NCBI GenBank assembly: GCA_028280665.1
Contig: JANQLJ010000010.1
Location: forward strand, 1 to 34,744
Length of the DNA: 34,744 bases
Direction of reading: 5' to 3'
Origin: Alphaproteobacteria bacterium
GTDB taxonomy: Bacteria > Pseudomonadota > Alphaproteobacteria > JAJFIK01
In this document: positions 8,918-18,320 of the stretch, piece by piece
How positions within the stretch are numbered: position 1 is the first letter of the stretch
Layout: the number at the start of each line of letters is the position of its first letter
Position numbers and translations under genes: made by a program
Notes under the pieces: generated by a model
The model's database searches: none
Seen by the model: only the letters and a program-made list of their open reading frames with translations
What the model was told of the DNA's origin: nothing

Positions 8918-9370
8918 ATGCCGACCAATGCCCAAGAGACTTTCACCATCACCGAGCTTTCGCGCGAATTTAATGTCACCGCGCGGGCCATTCGTTTCTA
9001 TGAAGACAAAGGTTTGATCGCGCCCACGCGCAACGGTCAGCAACGGGTGTTCTCCCCACGCGACCGCGCGCGGCTGCGCCTTATTCTGGTGGGCAAGCGC
9101 GTGGGCTTCTCGCTGGCCGAGATCGGCGAGATGCTCGACCTTTACGATCTCGGGGACCGGCGCGAGACCCAATGGCGCCACAGCCGTGAAAAATTCGAAA
9201 AGCAGATTGTCGATCTTGAGCAACAGCGCCAAGACCTCGAAGGCGCCCTCGAAGAACTGCGCAAAGGCATCGAATATATCGACCTGCGCCTTGCGCAACT
9301 CGCCAAGGAACCCGGCGGCCAGGACGGCGTGAAGGTCGTCGGCTACGGCATCGGTAACGCCGCGGAATAA
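8918..9370 (+). CDS. MerR family transcriptional regulator (LiuR/AcuR-like)
   Basis: MPTNAQETFTITELSREFNVTARAIRFYEDKGLIAPTRNGQQRVFSPRDRARLRLILVGKRVGFSLAEIGEML; SD AAGGGGG upstream; internal start of the 8846 ORF. Confidence 0.9.
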   Translation: MPTNAQETFTITELSREFNVTARAIRFYEDKGLIAPTRNGQQRVFSPRDRARLRLILVGKRVGFSLAEIGEMLDLYDLGDRRETQWRHSREKFEKQIVDLEQQRQDLEGALEELRKGIEYIDLRLAQLAKEPGGQDGVKVVGYGIGNAAE

Positions 9371-9387
9371 TCAGTACGCGGAAGGGG

Positions 9388-9420
9388 GCGGGCTTTTCTC
9401 ACGTCTCCGCCCGCGTCTTT
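9388..9420 (+). terminator. Possible weak Rho-independent terminator
   Basis: GCGGGC ... GCCCGC hairpin followed by GTCTTT(TCT); large 15-nt loop. Confidence 0.35.
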
Positions 9421-9472
9421 TCTCTAGGCGTCCTTCGGGTCGCCCCTTCCACGTTCAACCGGAGTTTAGATC

Positions 9473-10678
9473 ATGACCGACTGTTACATCTACGACGCCG
9501 TCCGCACCCCGCGCGGCAAAGGCAAGGCAAACGGCGCGCTGCACGAAGTGACCGCGCTCGCTCTCGCAACCCAGGTGCTCGAAGCCATCCGTGACCGGAA
9601 CGATCTCAACACAGCGAAGGTGGATGACGTTTACATGGGCGTCGTCTCACCCGTGAACGAACAGGGCGCGGTGATCCCGCGCACGGCCGTTCTGAATGCG
9701 GGCTTTGACGACAGCGTGGGCGGCGTGCAGGTGAACCGGTTCTGCGCGAGCGGTTTGGAAGCGGTGAACATCGCCGCGGCGCAAGTCATGTCCGGCCAAT
9801 GCGATATGACCATCGGCGGCGGGGTTGAGGCCATGAGCCGGGTGCCCATGGGCTCCGACGGCGGTGCCTGGCCCACGGACCCGTCGATCGCGCTCGATGC
9901 TTACTTCACGCCCCAAGGGGTTTCAGCCGATTTGATCGCCACGATGGACGGCTTTTCCCGCGACGACGTGGACGGCTTTGCGGTGGAAAGCCAAAAGCGC
10001 GCGGCGCACGCCTGGGACAACGGCTATTTCGATAACTCCGTGGTGCCGGTGAAGGACCAGCTCGGCCTTACCCTGCTCGACAAGGACGAACATTTGCGCC
10101 CCGATGCCACCATGCAATCCCTCGGTGCGCTCGATCCTTCCTTCGCCATGCCGGGGGAGTTTGCCTTCGATGCCATTTCGATCCAGCGTTATCCGGAAGT
10201 CGAAGCCATTACCCATGTGCACACGGCGGGCAATTCGTCGGGCATCGTGGATGGCGCCTCCGCCGTCTTGCTGGGCACCAAGGAAATGGGCGAGGAGTTT
10301 GGCCTCACGCCGCGGGCGCGGGTGAAGGCCTTCGCTTCCATCGGCTCGGAACCCTCCATCATGCTGACCGGCCCGCAATACGTGACGGAAAAGGCGCTTC
10401 GCCGCGCGGGGCTGCAAGTCGATGACATCGATCTCTATGAGCTCAACGAAGCCTTCGCCTCGGTGGTGCTGCGTTACATGAAGAACCTCGGCATCGCGCA
10501 CGACAAGATCAACGTGAACGGCGGCGCCATCGCCATGGGCCATCCGTTGGGCGCGACCGGCGCCATGATCCTCGGCACGGTGCTTGATGAGATCGAACGG
10601 CGCGACCTTTCCACCGCCCTTGCCACCTTGTGCGTGGGTGCGGGCATGGGCACGGCCACCATTATCGAGCGCGTCTAA
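9473..10678 (+). CDS. Acetyl-CoA C-acyltransferase (thiolase, FadA/FadI type)
   Basis: 401 aa; VQVNRFCASGLEAVNIAA active-site region, GGGVEAMSRVPMGSDGG, NVNGGAIAMGHPLGATGA, CVGAGMGTATI. Confidence 0.95.
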   Translation: MTDCYIYDAVRTPRGKGKANGALHEVTALALATQVLEAIRDRNDLNTAKVDDVYMGVVSPVNEQGAVIPRTAVLNAGFDDSVGGVQVNRFCASGLEAVNIAAAQVMSGQCDMTIGGGVEAMSRVPMGSDGGAWPTDPSIALDAYFTPQGVSADLIATMDGFSRDDVDGFAVESQKRAAHAWDNGYFDNSVVPVKDQLGLTLLDKDEHLRPDATMQSLGALDPSFAMPGEFAFDAISIQRYPEVEAITHVHTAGNSSGIVDGASAVLLGTKEMGEEFGLTPRARVKAFASIGSEPSIMLTGPQYVTEKALRRAGLQVDDIDLYELNEAFASVVLRYMKNLGIAHDKINVNGGAIAMGHPLGATGAMILGTVLDEIERRDLSTALATLCVGAGMGTATIIERV

Positions 10679-10699
10679 GAGATCTGAAGGAACATCCCC

Positions 10700-12913
10700 A
10701 TGACATACGAAAACTTCAAAACCGATCTCGACGGCGACGGTATCTTCACGGTCACCTGGGATATGCCGGACCGTTCCATGAACGTGCTTTCGGCGGCGTC
10801 CATGAAGGACCTAGGCGCCATCGTCGAAGAGGTGACAAAGAACGACGCCATCAAAGGCGTCGTGCTCACCTCCGGCAAAAAAGCGTTCGGTGCGGGCGCG
10901 GACTTAGGCGAGATGGGCTCATCTGCCGGCTCCGGCACGGGCGAGCTGAGCCGCGAGCAGAAGCTGCAAAAGCAATATGACAGCCATATGGGCTTTATTC
11001 ATTTGCTGCGCACTATGGAAACTTCGGGCAAACCGTGGGCCGCCGCCATCAACGGCCTTGCCATGGGCGGCTGTCTTGAGATCACGCTGGCCTGCCATTA
11101 CCGCGTGGCGGCGGACGACGATGCCATTCAGCTTGCATTACCCGAGGCGAAGGTGGGCCTTCTGCCCGGCGGCGGCGGCACCCAGCGGCTACCCCGCCTC
11201 ATCGGCGCGGCGGAGGCCCTGCCGCTGCTTTTGCAAGGCAAATCCGTGCGCCCCAAGAAGGCCGCCGAAATGGGCATCATCCACAAGACGGTCCCGGCGA
11301 ACCAGCTTATCGCCGAGGCCAAACGCTGGCTCAAGGAAGAAGGCGATGCTGAGCAGCCTTGGGACAAAAAGGGCTTCAAGGTCCCCGGCGGTTCGCCTTA
11401 CGACAAAGGCAACGGCACCACCTTCGTCATTGGCAACGCGCTTTTGCGCAAAACGACGTATGGGAACTATCCCGCCCAGATCAACATTATGAAATGCGTT
11501 TATGAAGGCACCCAGGTGCCCATCGATGCGGGCCTCCGCATCGAAGCGCGCTATTTCATTGACCTTCTGAACCGGCCTGAATCGAAGAACATGATCCGCT
11601 CCCTGTTCCTTTCCTCTCAGGAACTGCAAAAGGGCGCGCGCCGGCCCCAAGGGGTTGAGCGCAAGGAGGTCAAAAAGCTCGGCATGCTCGGCGCGGGCAT
11701 GATGGGCGCAGGGATTGCGTATGTCTCCGCCAAGGCGGGCATGGACGTGGTGCTGATCGACGCGGACCAGGAAGGCGCTGAAAAAGGCAAGGCCTATTCC
11801 GAAGGGCTTCTGGATAAAGCCATCGCCAAGGGCCGCGAGACCGAAGACGGCAAGGCGGCGCTTCTTTCCCGCATTACGCCAACCACGGATTACGGTGCGC
11901 TCAAGGATTGCGACCTTGTCATCGAGGCCGTCTTCGAAGACCGCGAGGTAAAAGCGGAAGTCACCAAAAAGGCCGAAGCCGTGATCGGCGCGGATGCCAT
12001 TTACGGCTCCAACACCTCCACCCTACCCATCACGGGCCTTGCCAAGGCCTCGGAACGGCCAGGCAATTTCATCGGCATTCACTTCTTTTCGCCGGTGGAC
12101 CGGATGCCGCTGGTTGAGATTATCCTGGGCAAGGAAACCTCGGACGAGGCGCTGGCGCTCGCCATCGACTATGTGGCGCAGATCAAAAAGACGCCGATTG
12201 TGGTCAATGACAGCCGGGGCTTTTACACCTCGCGCTGTTTCGGCACCTATGTGGCCGAAGGCGTCGAGATGCTGGCCGAAGGCATTGCCCCCGCCATTGT
12301 GGAAAATGTGGGCCGCATGACCGGGATGCCGCGTGGGCCATTGGAGCTTTCGGACGACGTGGCGCTCGATCTCGCCCATCGTGTCCGTACACAGACGAAA
12401 AAGGACCTGGGCGACAAGTACACCGCAACCGCCGCCGATCCGCTGATGGAAAAAATGGTGGCGGAGCTTGGCCGCTATGGCCGCAAGAACGGCAAGGGCT
12501 TTTACGACTACCCGGCGGAGGGCAAGAAACGCCTGTGGCCGGGTCTTGCCGATCTCGTGGACATCAAGGTGACCACCACCACGCCGGAACTTGTGGAGCG
12601 GCTTAAAAAGCGGCTTCTCTACCGCCAGGCGGTGGAAGCGGCCAAGTGCTTTGAGGAGCAAGTGGTGACCGACGTGCGCGACGCGGATGTGGGCAGCATC
12701 ATGGGCTGGGGTTTTGCGCCTTACACGGGCGGGCCTTTGTCGCTGATTGACACGGTGGGCACCAAGGCCTTTGTCGAAGCGTGCGACGGGTTCGCTGATG
12801 AGCTGGGCGAACGCTTCCGTCCGTGTGCGCTCTTGCGCGACATGGCGGCGGCGGACGACACGTTCTATAACCGCTTCAACCCGAAGGGGCAGGTGGCGGC
12901 CGCGGCGGAGTAG
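10700..12913 (+). CDS. Multifunctional fatty acid oxidation enzyme: enoyl-CoA hydratase/3-hydroxyacyl-CoA dehydrogenase (FadJ/FadB type)
   Basis: 737 aa; crotonase domain (INGLAMGGCLEITLACHYRVA), NAD-binding GMLGAGMMGAGIAYVSAKAG, HFFSPVDRMPLVEII. Confidence 0.95.
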   Translation: MTYENFKTDLDGDGIFTVTWDMPDRSMNVLSAASMKDLGAIVEEVTKNDAIKGVVLTSGKKAFGAGADLGEMGSSAGSGTGELSREQKLQKQYDSHMGFIHLLRTMETSGKPWAAAINGLAMGGCLEITLACHYRVAADDDAIQLALPEAKVGLLPGGGGTQRLPRLIGAAEALPLLLQGKSVRPKKAAEMGIIHKTVPANQLIAEAKRWLKEEGDAEQPWDKKGFKVPGGSPYDKGNGTTFVIGNALLRKTTYGNYPAQINIMKCVYEGTQVPIDAGLRIEARYFIDLLNRPESKNMIRSLFLSSQELQKGARRPQGVERKEVKKLGMLGAGMMGAGIAYVSAKAGMDVVLIDADQEGAEKGKAYSEGLLDKAIAKGRETEDGKAALLSRITPTTDYGALKDCDLVIEAVFEDREVKAEVTKKAEAVIGADAIYGSNTSTLPITGLAKASERPGNFIGIHFFSPVDRMPLVEIILGKETSDEALALAIDYVAQIKKTPIVVNDSRGFYTSRCFGTYVAEGVEMLAEGIAPAIVENVGRMTGMPRGPLELSDDVALDLAHRVRTQTKKDLGDKYTATAADPLMEKMVAELGRYGRKNGKGFYDYPAEGKKRLWPGLADLVDIKVTTTTPELVERLKKRLLYRQAVEAAKCFEEQVVTDVRDADVGSIMGWGFAPYTGGPLSLIDTVGTKAFVEACDGFADELGERFRPCALLRDMAAADDTFYNRFNPKGQVAAAAE

Positions 12914-12934
12914 GCGTCACCACCCACACCCCCT

Positions 12935-13087
12935 GTCATTCCGGAAGCGATACCGCCCCAAATCTTTGATTTGGCTGGCGGGGTCAGCTCTCCGGAATCT
13001 CGGGCGGCGAGTCGCGGCGCAAGATTCCGGGTCTAACATTCGCCTCCAAGGATTTTGTCCTTGGGCTCATGTAACGCCCGGAATGAC
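12935..13087. repeat. Palindromic intergenic element (copy A) with terminal inverted repeats GTCATTCCGG/CCGGAATGAC
   Basis: 10-bp TIRs 12935-12944/13078-13087; inner arms CCGGAATCT 12992-13000/AGATTCCGG 13022-13030; hairpins CCAAATC-TTT-GATTTGG 12958-12974 and CCAAGGA-TTTTG-TCCTTGG 13046-13064. Confidence 0.85.
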
Positions 13088-13112
13088 GAGTCTTTTTTAT
13101 GTCACCCCCACC

Positions 13113-13198
13113 CGGCGCGTTCGCGCCGACCTCCCCCGTCAAGGGGGAGGTAGAAGTAAAGAACGCTCTTTCATTCCCTCCCCCCTTGCGGGGGAGGG
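13113..13198. repeat. Tandem array of three GC-rich hairpins
   Basis: CGGCGCG-TT-CGCGCCG (13113-13128), ACCTCCCCC-GTCAA-GGGGGAGGT (13129-13151), CCCTCCCCC-CTTGC-GGGGGAGGG (13176-13198). Confidence 0.85.
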
Positions 13199-13306
13199 TT
13201 AGGGAGGGGGGTACAAAACAAAAGGTCGGCGTTTCGCCCGCCTTCTTTCTGCCCGGGTTCAGTGTGCTAGGCTCTCCTCCGGCGGGGTTCCAGAGAGGAA
13301 TGAGAC

Positions 13307-13747
13307 ATGTCTCTTAGACCCATTTGTTTTGTTGCCGCGGCAATGCTTCTTGCCTTGCCCGCGGGCGCACAGGAAAGCGGGCGCTACAGCCTTGAGCGCG
13401 GCGAGGACGGCTTTGTGCGCCTCGACACCATGACCGGCGAAATGAGCCTTTGCCGGGAAACCGGCGATGGCCTTTCCTGCGACACGGCACGCGACGATGC
13501 GGCCGAGCTGCGCCGCGAGCGCGACCGCTTGCATGATGAAAACCGCGAACTTGCCCGCGAAAACGAGCAGTTACGTGACGAGCTTGCGCGTTACGATGAT
13601 TTTTCCACCGAAGGCCTGCCCTCCGAGGAAGAAATCGAAGAAGTGGCCACCTGGTTCGAGCGTGTGCTTGTCATCATGGCGCGCACCATGCGCAACGCGG
13701 AAGAACAAATAGACGAAGAACTCGAAGGCGGCGGCGAAGGGCGCTAG
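13307..13747 (+). CDS. Hypothetical secreted coiled-coil protein
   Basis: 146 aa, signal peptide MSLRPICFVAAAMLLALPAGAQES; coiled coil ELRRERDRLHDENRELARENEQLRDELARY. Confidence 0.7.
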   Translation: MSLRPICFVAAAMLLALPAGAQESGRYSLERGEDGFVRLDTMTGEMSLCRETGDGLSCDTARDDAAELRRERDRLHDENRELARENEQLRDELARYDDFSTEGLPSEEEIEEVATWFERVLVIMARTMRNAEEQIDEELEGGGEGR

Positions 13748-13756
13748 ATCGCCAAC

Positions 13757-14692
13757 TCAGATTCCAAGCCCCTCGACAATGTGTTTTGCCATGGCCGCCT
13801 TGCGCGCGTCGTCGTTGGGGATAATCTTACGTTCCACAATGTCGAAGCTCGCGGCCGCCGCGGCCATGGTGGCGGCGGCCTCGCCCGTTTCCATGTCGAT
13901 CATCCAGTGACACATGGTCATGGTCTTGTCGCCCACCGCGGCAAGGCCCGAACACACCGCCAGAATATCGCCGGGGCGCGGGCGCTTGCGGATGATGATG
14001 CGGTATTCGAGCGCCGCGCCGCCAACCGTGCTGTCTTTTTCCCCGCGTGACGGATTAAAAGTGCGGACGAGGTTGCCGATCCCGTCCGAGACGCGCCCCA
14101 TAAACCATTCGGCTTTCATCTCGCCGGTAAGATCGCACTGGTCGCGGTGGACGATGCCTAGGTTGATTTCATGAAGCCCGAGCTTTTCGGAGTTTTCTTT
14201 GCTCGCATCCGCTTTGGTGGGCGCAAGGTCAAGGCTGCGCGGCGCAGCAAAGGCGGGCAGTTCTACCATGTGGCGTTCGGCTTCCGCCAGCACCGCGGGC
14301 GGCCATGACATAAACCGGTTTGTGTCGTCTTGCAGTTGGACCAGCACGTTGAAGGTGGCGGCGGGCACGTGGCTGCTCGCGTGGCGCAGGTCGATGAAAA
14401 CGCGAAAGTAATCGGCGCGCGCTTCAAGCACCCCGGCGGTGGCATAAAGCCCCGCGCCCGGATGCAGTTCGGCCAGAAAGCGGATGTGATAATCCATCGA
14501 AAGCGCGCGCAAGTTTTGCCGCGTGAGTTCGGCGGGCGAATAGCCCATCTCCGCCAGCAGGATAACGATCGCTTCCTCGGCCTTGGCGACGTAGAAGCGC
14601 ACGTTCATGTGCCCCATCTCGTCGCATTCCCAGGTGTTGACGTTGCCGCGATAGGCTTGGGTGCCCTGGGGGGCGGGGAATTCCTTGGCCAT
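13757..14692 (-). CDS. Thioesterase family protein (double hot-dog)
   Basis: 311 aa; AYRGNVNTWECDEMGHMNVRFYVAKAEEAIVILL (acyl-CoA thioesterase hot-dog); second hot-dog half VHRDQCDLTGEMKAEWFMGRVSDGIGNL. Confidence 0.82.
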   Translation of the reverse strand: MAKEFPAPQGTQAYRGNVNTWECDEMGHMNVRFYVAKAEEAIVILLAEMGYSPAELTRQNLRALSMDYHIRFLAELHPGAGLYATAGVLEARADYFRVFIDLRHASSHVPAATFNVLVQLQDDTNRFMSWPPAVLAEAERHMVELPAFAAPRSLDLAPTKADASKENSEKLGLHEINLGIVHRDQCDLTGEMKAEWFMGRVSDGIGNLVRTFNPSRGEKDSTVGGAALEYRIIIRKRPRPGDILAVCSGLAAVGDKTMTMCHWMIDMETGEAAATMAAAAASFDIVERKIIPNDDARKAAMAKHIVEGLGI

Positions 14693-14797
14693 GGCGGGGT
14701 CCCGGGTTCGTTGCGGTTGGCCTCAAGATAACGGGCGCGCGCACGAGAGCAAGATGCCGCGAGGGCAGGGGTCAAGGGAAAGAATCGAGGGTAGGGG

Positions 14798-15982
14798 TTA
14801 AACTCCCAACTGCCGCGCCGCGAGATCGCGCATGATTTCTTCCGACCCGCCGCCGATGGCGTTGACCCGCACCTCGCGGTAAATGCGCTCGACCCGGCTT
14901 CCGCGCATATAGCTTACCCCGCCCATGATCTGCATGGCCTCGCGGGCACAGAATTCCATGGTCTGGGTGGCTTGCACTTTCAAAAGCGCAAGATCGGCCA
15001 CCGGCGTCTCGCCGTTTTGCACGCGCCAGGCGCATTGATCGAGATAGGCTTGGGTCGCGTTGATGTGGCGGTACATTTCCGCGAACTTGTGGCGGATCAC
15101 CTGATGATCGGCGAGCCGCTTGCCAAAGGTCTTTCGCGTTTGCGCCCAATCGGCGGCGTCTTCCAGGCACACCCGCGCCATGGCGGTGCACCCCGCCGCC
15201 ATGCCCAGCCGCTCGCTGTTGAAATTCATCATGATGCCGGCAAAGCCGTGATGCTCAGCGCCAATCAGGTTCGCGGCGGGCACGCGCACATTATCGAAGA
15301 AGATCTGCGCGGTGTCGGACGCCCACCAGCCTTGTTTCTTAAGCCGCTGGCGGGTGACGCCGGGACTATCCATTTCAATCAACAGCAGCGAAATGCCGCC
15401 CGCCCCTTCGCCGCCCGTGCGCACGGCGGTGGTAAGGTAATCGGCGCGCATACCGCCGGTGATATAGGTCTTCGAGCCGTTGACGATGTAGTCGTCGCCG
15501 TCGCGCACCGCACGGGTTTTAAGCTGCGCCACGTCCGAGCCCGCGTCCGGTTCGGTAATGCCGAGGGAGATGAGTTTTTCCCCTGCGATCACCCCCGGCG
15601 CGATGCGGCTTTTCAGCTCGTCCGAACCCACGGCCAAAACCGGGGGCAGGCCGATGCCATGGTACATAAGCGAGGCGTTGATGCCGCCCGCGCCGGGGCG
15701 CGCCAGTTCCTCCGACGTGACGATGGAATGAAAGCGGTCGAGCCCTTCGCGGATGCCGCCATATTCCTCCGGGTACCCCATGCGCGTAAGGCCGATATCG
15801 GCGGCTTTCTTGTGGAGCGCCATGGGAAACTCGCCCGCCTCGTCCCATTCATCGGCAAAGGGCATGATTTCCTTTTCGACCCAGCGGCGGAGCTGCTGGC
15901 GCCACTCGTGGTGGCTTTCGTTAAAGAACGGCGAGGGCGGCCGCGTGGCGTCAAAATCGAGTGGCTTGAAGTTCTTGGTCAT
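14798..15982 (-). CDS. Acyl-CoA dehydrogenase
   Basis: 394 aa; ISLGITEPDAGSDVAQLKTRAVRDGDDYIVNGSKTYITGG, FGKRLADHQVIRHKFAEM, QIMGGVSYMRGSRVERIYREVRVNAIGGGSEEIM. Confidence 0.95.
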   Translation of the reverse strand: MTKNFKPLDFDATRPPSPFFNESHHEWRQQLRRWVEKEIMPFADEWDEAGEFPMALHKKAADIGLTRMGYPEEYGGIREGLDRFHSIVTSEELARPGAGGINASLMYHGIGLPPVLAVGSDELKSRIAPGVIAGEKLISLGITEPDAGSDVAQLKTRAVRDGDDYIVNGSKTYITGGMRADYLTTAVRTGGEGAGGISLLLIEMDSPGVTRQRLKKQGWWASDTAQIFFDNVRVPAANLIGAEHHGFAGIMMNFNSERLGMAAGCTAMARVCLEDAADWAQTRKTFGKRLADHQVIRHKFAEMYRHINATQAYLDQCAWRVQNGETPVADLALLKVQATQTMEFCAREAMQIMGGVSYMRGSRVERIYREVRVNAIGGGSEEIMRDLAARQLGV

Positions 15983-16077
15983 GGGGCTCCCTCGCGGGCG
16001 GTGCGGTCAGCCGCACTCTATCACGCGCGGAACGGGGGCCGCCACGCTGACGCGGGGGAAGGTATTGCTGTGAGTTC

Positions 16078-16389
16078 CTAGCGCCGCCGGATGCGGGAGC
16101 CTTGATCGGTCACGCAAGGGGTGTGCCTTGGGTCGTGATCGGCGGCGACCATCAAGGTCCACCCCGCTGATTCGCGGGAATACTCCTCGCAAGAATTCGA
16201 CCGCCGCGCGACTTCCGACTGAACAAATTCTTCTTCGGCTGTTTCAATCGTGTCAGCCGCTTGTTCTTCTTGAACCGCTTCGCCGCTTGCTTCTTCGGCG
16301 TCCTGCGCAAGCGCGCCCGTAACCGAAAGACCGCCCGTAAGCGCGAGCGCCGCTAATACGCCAGTCATTGATTTGAGATTGAGAACCAT
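16078..16389 (-). CDS. Small secreted hypothetical protein
   Basis: MVLNLKSMTGVLAALALTGGLSVTGALAQDAEEASGEAVQEEQAADTIETAEEEF...; clear signal peptide, acidic Glu/Ala linker. Internal start of the 16078..16482 ORF. Confidence 0.6.
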   Translation of the reverse strand: MVLNLKSMTGVLAALALTGGLSVTGALAQDAEEASGEAVQEEQAADTIETAEEEFVQSEVARRSNSCEEYSRESAGWTLMVAADHDPRHTPCVTDQGSRIRRR

Positions 16390-16505
16390 GGCTCGCCTCC
16401 GCCGCCAAATGGACCCCTCGGCCCGCAAGTATGCGGGGGCGCCGGTTGGCCAGCAAGGCGGGCGGCGCCCCCCGCTCATCACAAAAGCGAGAGGCGGGCC
16501 GCCAT

Positions 16506-18212
16506 CTAACCCGACTTACTGCCCTCCAAGGAGTCGGCGAGACCCAAAAGCTGGATGAATTCGGCGCGCAGGCCCCGTTCGTCGGTGCCGCGGCCCGTTT
16601 GCGCAAGGGCTTGAATCTCAGTGAGCCCGTAATCCGGCAGGTAAGGATCGTTGCGCAAATATTGGCCGAAGGCGGCAACGGCGGCGGCGAAGCGGGCGTC
16701 ACCGGATGCTTCGACAAGACTGTCGATTGCTTCATCCACGCGAATGGGTCGTTCGATGAGCCGGCTTTCGTCCTCGCCCGGCAGTTTGTACCTCATACGG
16801 AGGAACGCAAGCTCCTCGCCATATGGTGCTTCAGGTTGCGTTTCGCCATAACGCAAGGGCTCGTAGTGACCAGCGTCCGAGCCTACGGGCACGATCTCAT
16901 AGATCGCGGTCACCGTATGGCCCGCGCCGATGTCGCCCGCGTCCACTTCATCGTTGTTGAAGTCTTCGCGGTTCAGCATGCGCGTCTCGTAGCCGATCAG
17001 GCGGTACTCGGCGATGCGGCCCGGATTGAACTCCACCTGAAACTTCACGTCGTTGGCGATGGGGAACAAGGTGCTGCGCATCTCATCCACCAGCACTTTG
17101 CGCGCCTCAGTGAGCCCATCGATATAGGCCGCGTTGCCGTTGCCCGCTTGCGCCAGGCGCTGGGCCATCACATCGTTATAATTGCCCGTGCCGAAGCCTA
17201 GATAAGTGAAATAGATGCCGGTCTCGCGCTTGCGGGAAATGAAATCGCGCATGGCGTCCGGGTCGGCGATGCCCACGTTAAAATCGCCGTCGCTGGCAAG
17301 GATCACCCGGTTGACGCGGGTATTGTCAAACCCGGCCTCGGCAAGATGATAAGCGGTGCGGAGGCCCTCCGCCCCGGCGGTAGAGCCGCCCGCGGTGAGC
17401 CCGTCAATGGCGGCGATAATCTCACCCCGGTCGCGCGCCTCGGTGGGCTGCAACAGAACGCCCGAACGTCCCGCATAGACAACGATCCCGATGCGGTCGT
17501 CGGGGCGCATTTCATTGACCAGCAGGCGGAGCGATTGCTGCACCAGGGGCAGCTTGTCCTGCGCCTGCATGGAGCCGGAGACGTCGATCAGAAAGATCAA
17601 GTTGAGCAGCGGCGGCTCGGCGCCCAAATCGTCAAAGCCGCGAATGCCGATATGCATTAACTGTGTGCTTGCGTTCCATGGCGTGGGCGTAACCCACACC
17701 GTCGGCGCGAAAGGCTGCGCGCGGTCCTCCGGGTACGCATAATCATAAGAGAAATAATTGACGAGCTCTTCGGTGCGCAGGGCGCCGCGTGGGGGAAGCC
17801 GCCCCTCTTCCAACATACGGCGCATGTTGGAATAACTTGCAGTGTCCACATCGGCTGAGAAGGTGGAGACGGGCTGTTCGCCCACCAGCAGAAACCGGCC
17901 GGGCTCCACGTCTTCATAGTTTTCCCGGTCGGGGATGGGGTGGGGCCAGGGCCAGGCTTGCGGGCCTGCGGGCGGTGCGTAATATCCGAGCAGGGCTTGA
18001 TCGGCCACGGATCTTTCCGACCGCGATCCGGTGACGACGAACGTTTCTTCGTCCGGTTGCGCCTCTTGAGCTTGGGCAGTCTCGGTGGTTTCCGGCGGGG
18101 TCTCCGGATCGTCATGGATGCGGGGGTCGACGACGTTGCAGCCGCTCAAAACCAGAAGTCCGATGAATGAAAGTACGATCAGCCAGAGAACGCTGCGCTC
18201 GACGAGGCTCAT
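16506..18212 (-). CDS. VWA domain-containing lipoprotein (YfbK-like)
   Basis: 568 aa; lipobox LVLSGC, MIDAS LIFLIDVSGSMQAQDKLPLVQQSL, ASDGDFNVGIADPD, C-terminal YfbK-type domain. Confidence 0.88.
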   Translation of the reverse strand: MSLVERSVLWLIVLSFIGLLVLSGCNVVDPRIHDDPETPPETTETAQAQEAQPDEETFVVTGSRSERSVADQALLGYYAPPAGPQAWPWPHPIPDRENYEDVEPGRFLLVGEQPVSTFSADVDTASYSNMRRMLEEGRLPPRGALRTEELVNYFSYDYAYPEDRAQPFAPTVWVTPTPWNASTQLMHIGIRGFDDLGAEPPLLNLIFLIDVSGSMQAQDKLPLVQQSLRLLVNEMRPDDRIGIVVYAGRSGVLLQPTEARDRGEIIAAIDGLTAGGSTAGAEGLRTAYHLAEAGFDNTRVNRVILASDGDFNVGIADPDAMRDFISRKRETGIYFTYLGFGTGNYNDVMAQRLAQAGNGNAAYIDGLTEARKVLVDEMRSTLFPIANDVKFQVEFNPGRIAEYRLIGYETRMLNREDFNNDEVDAGDIGAGHTVTAIYEIVPVGSDAGHYEPLRYGETQPEAPYGEELAFLRMRYKLPGEDESRLIERPIRVDEAIDSLVEASGDARFAAAVAAFGQYLRNDPYLPDYGLTEIQALAQTGRGTDERGLRAEFIQLLGLADSLEGSKSG

Positions 18213-18320
18213 GGGGGTCCCTCCCTTTTTGCGAAGGGCGGAGGGTGCGCGTGGAATGTGCCGCCGCCCGGGCGCGCGGTGGGCGGAAACGGTGTTTCTT
18301 TAGGGCGAGTTTGTGACCGG

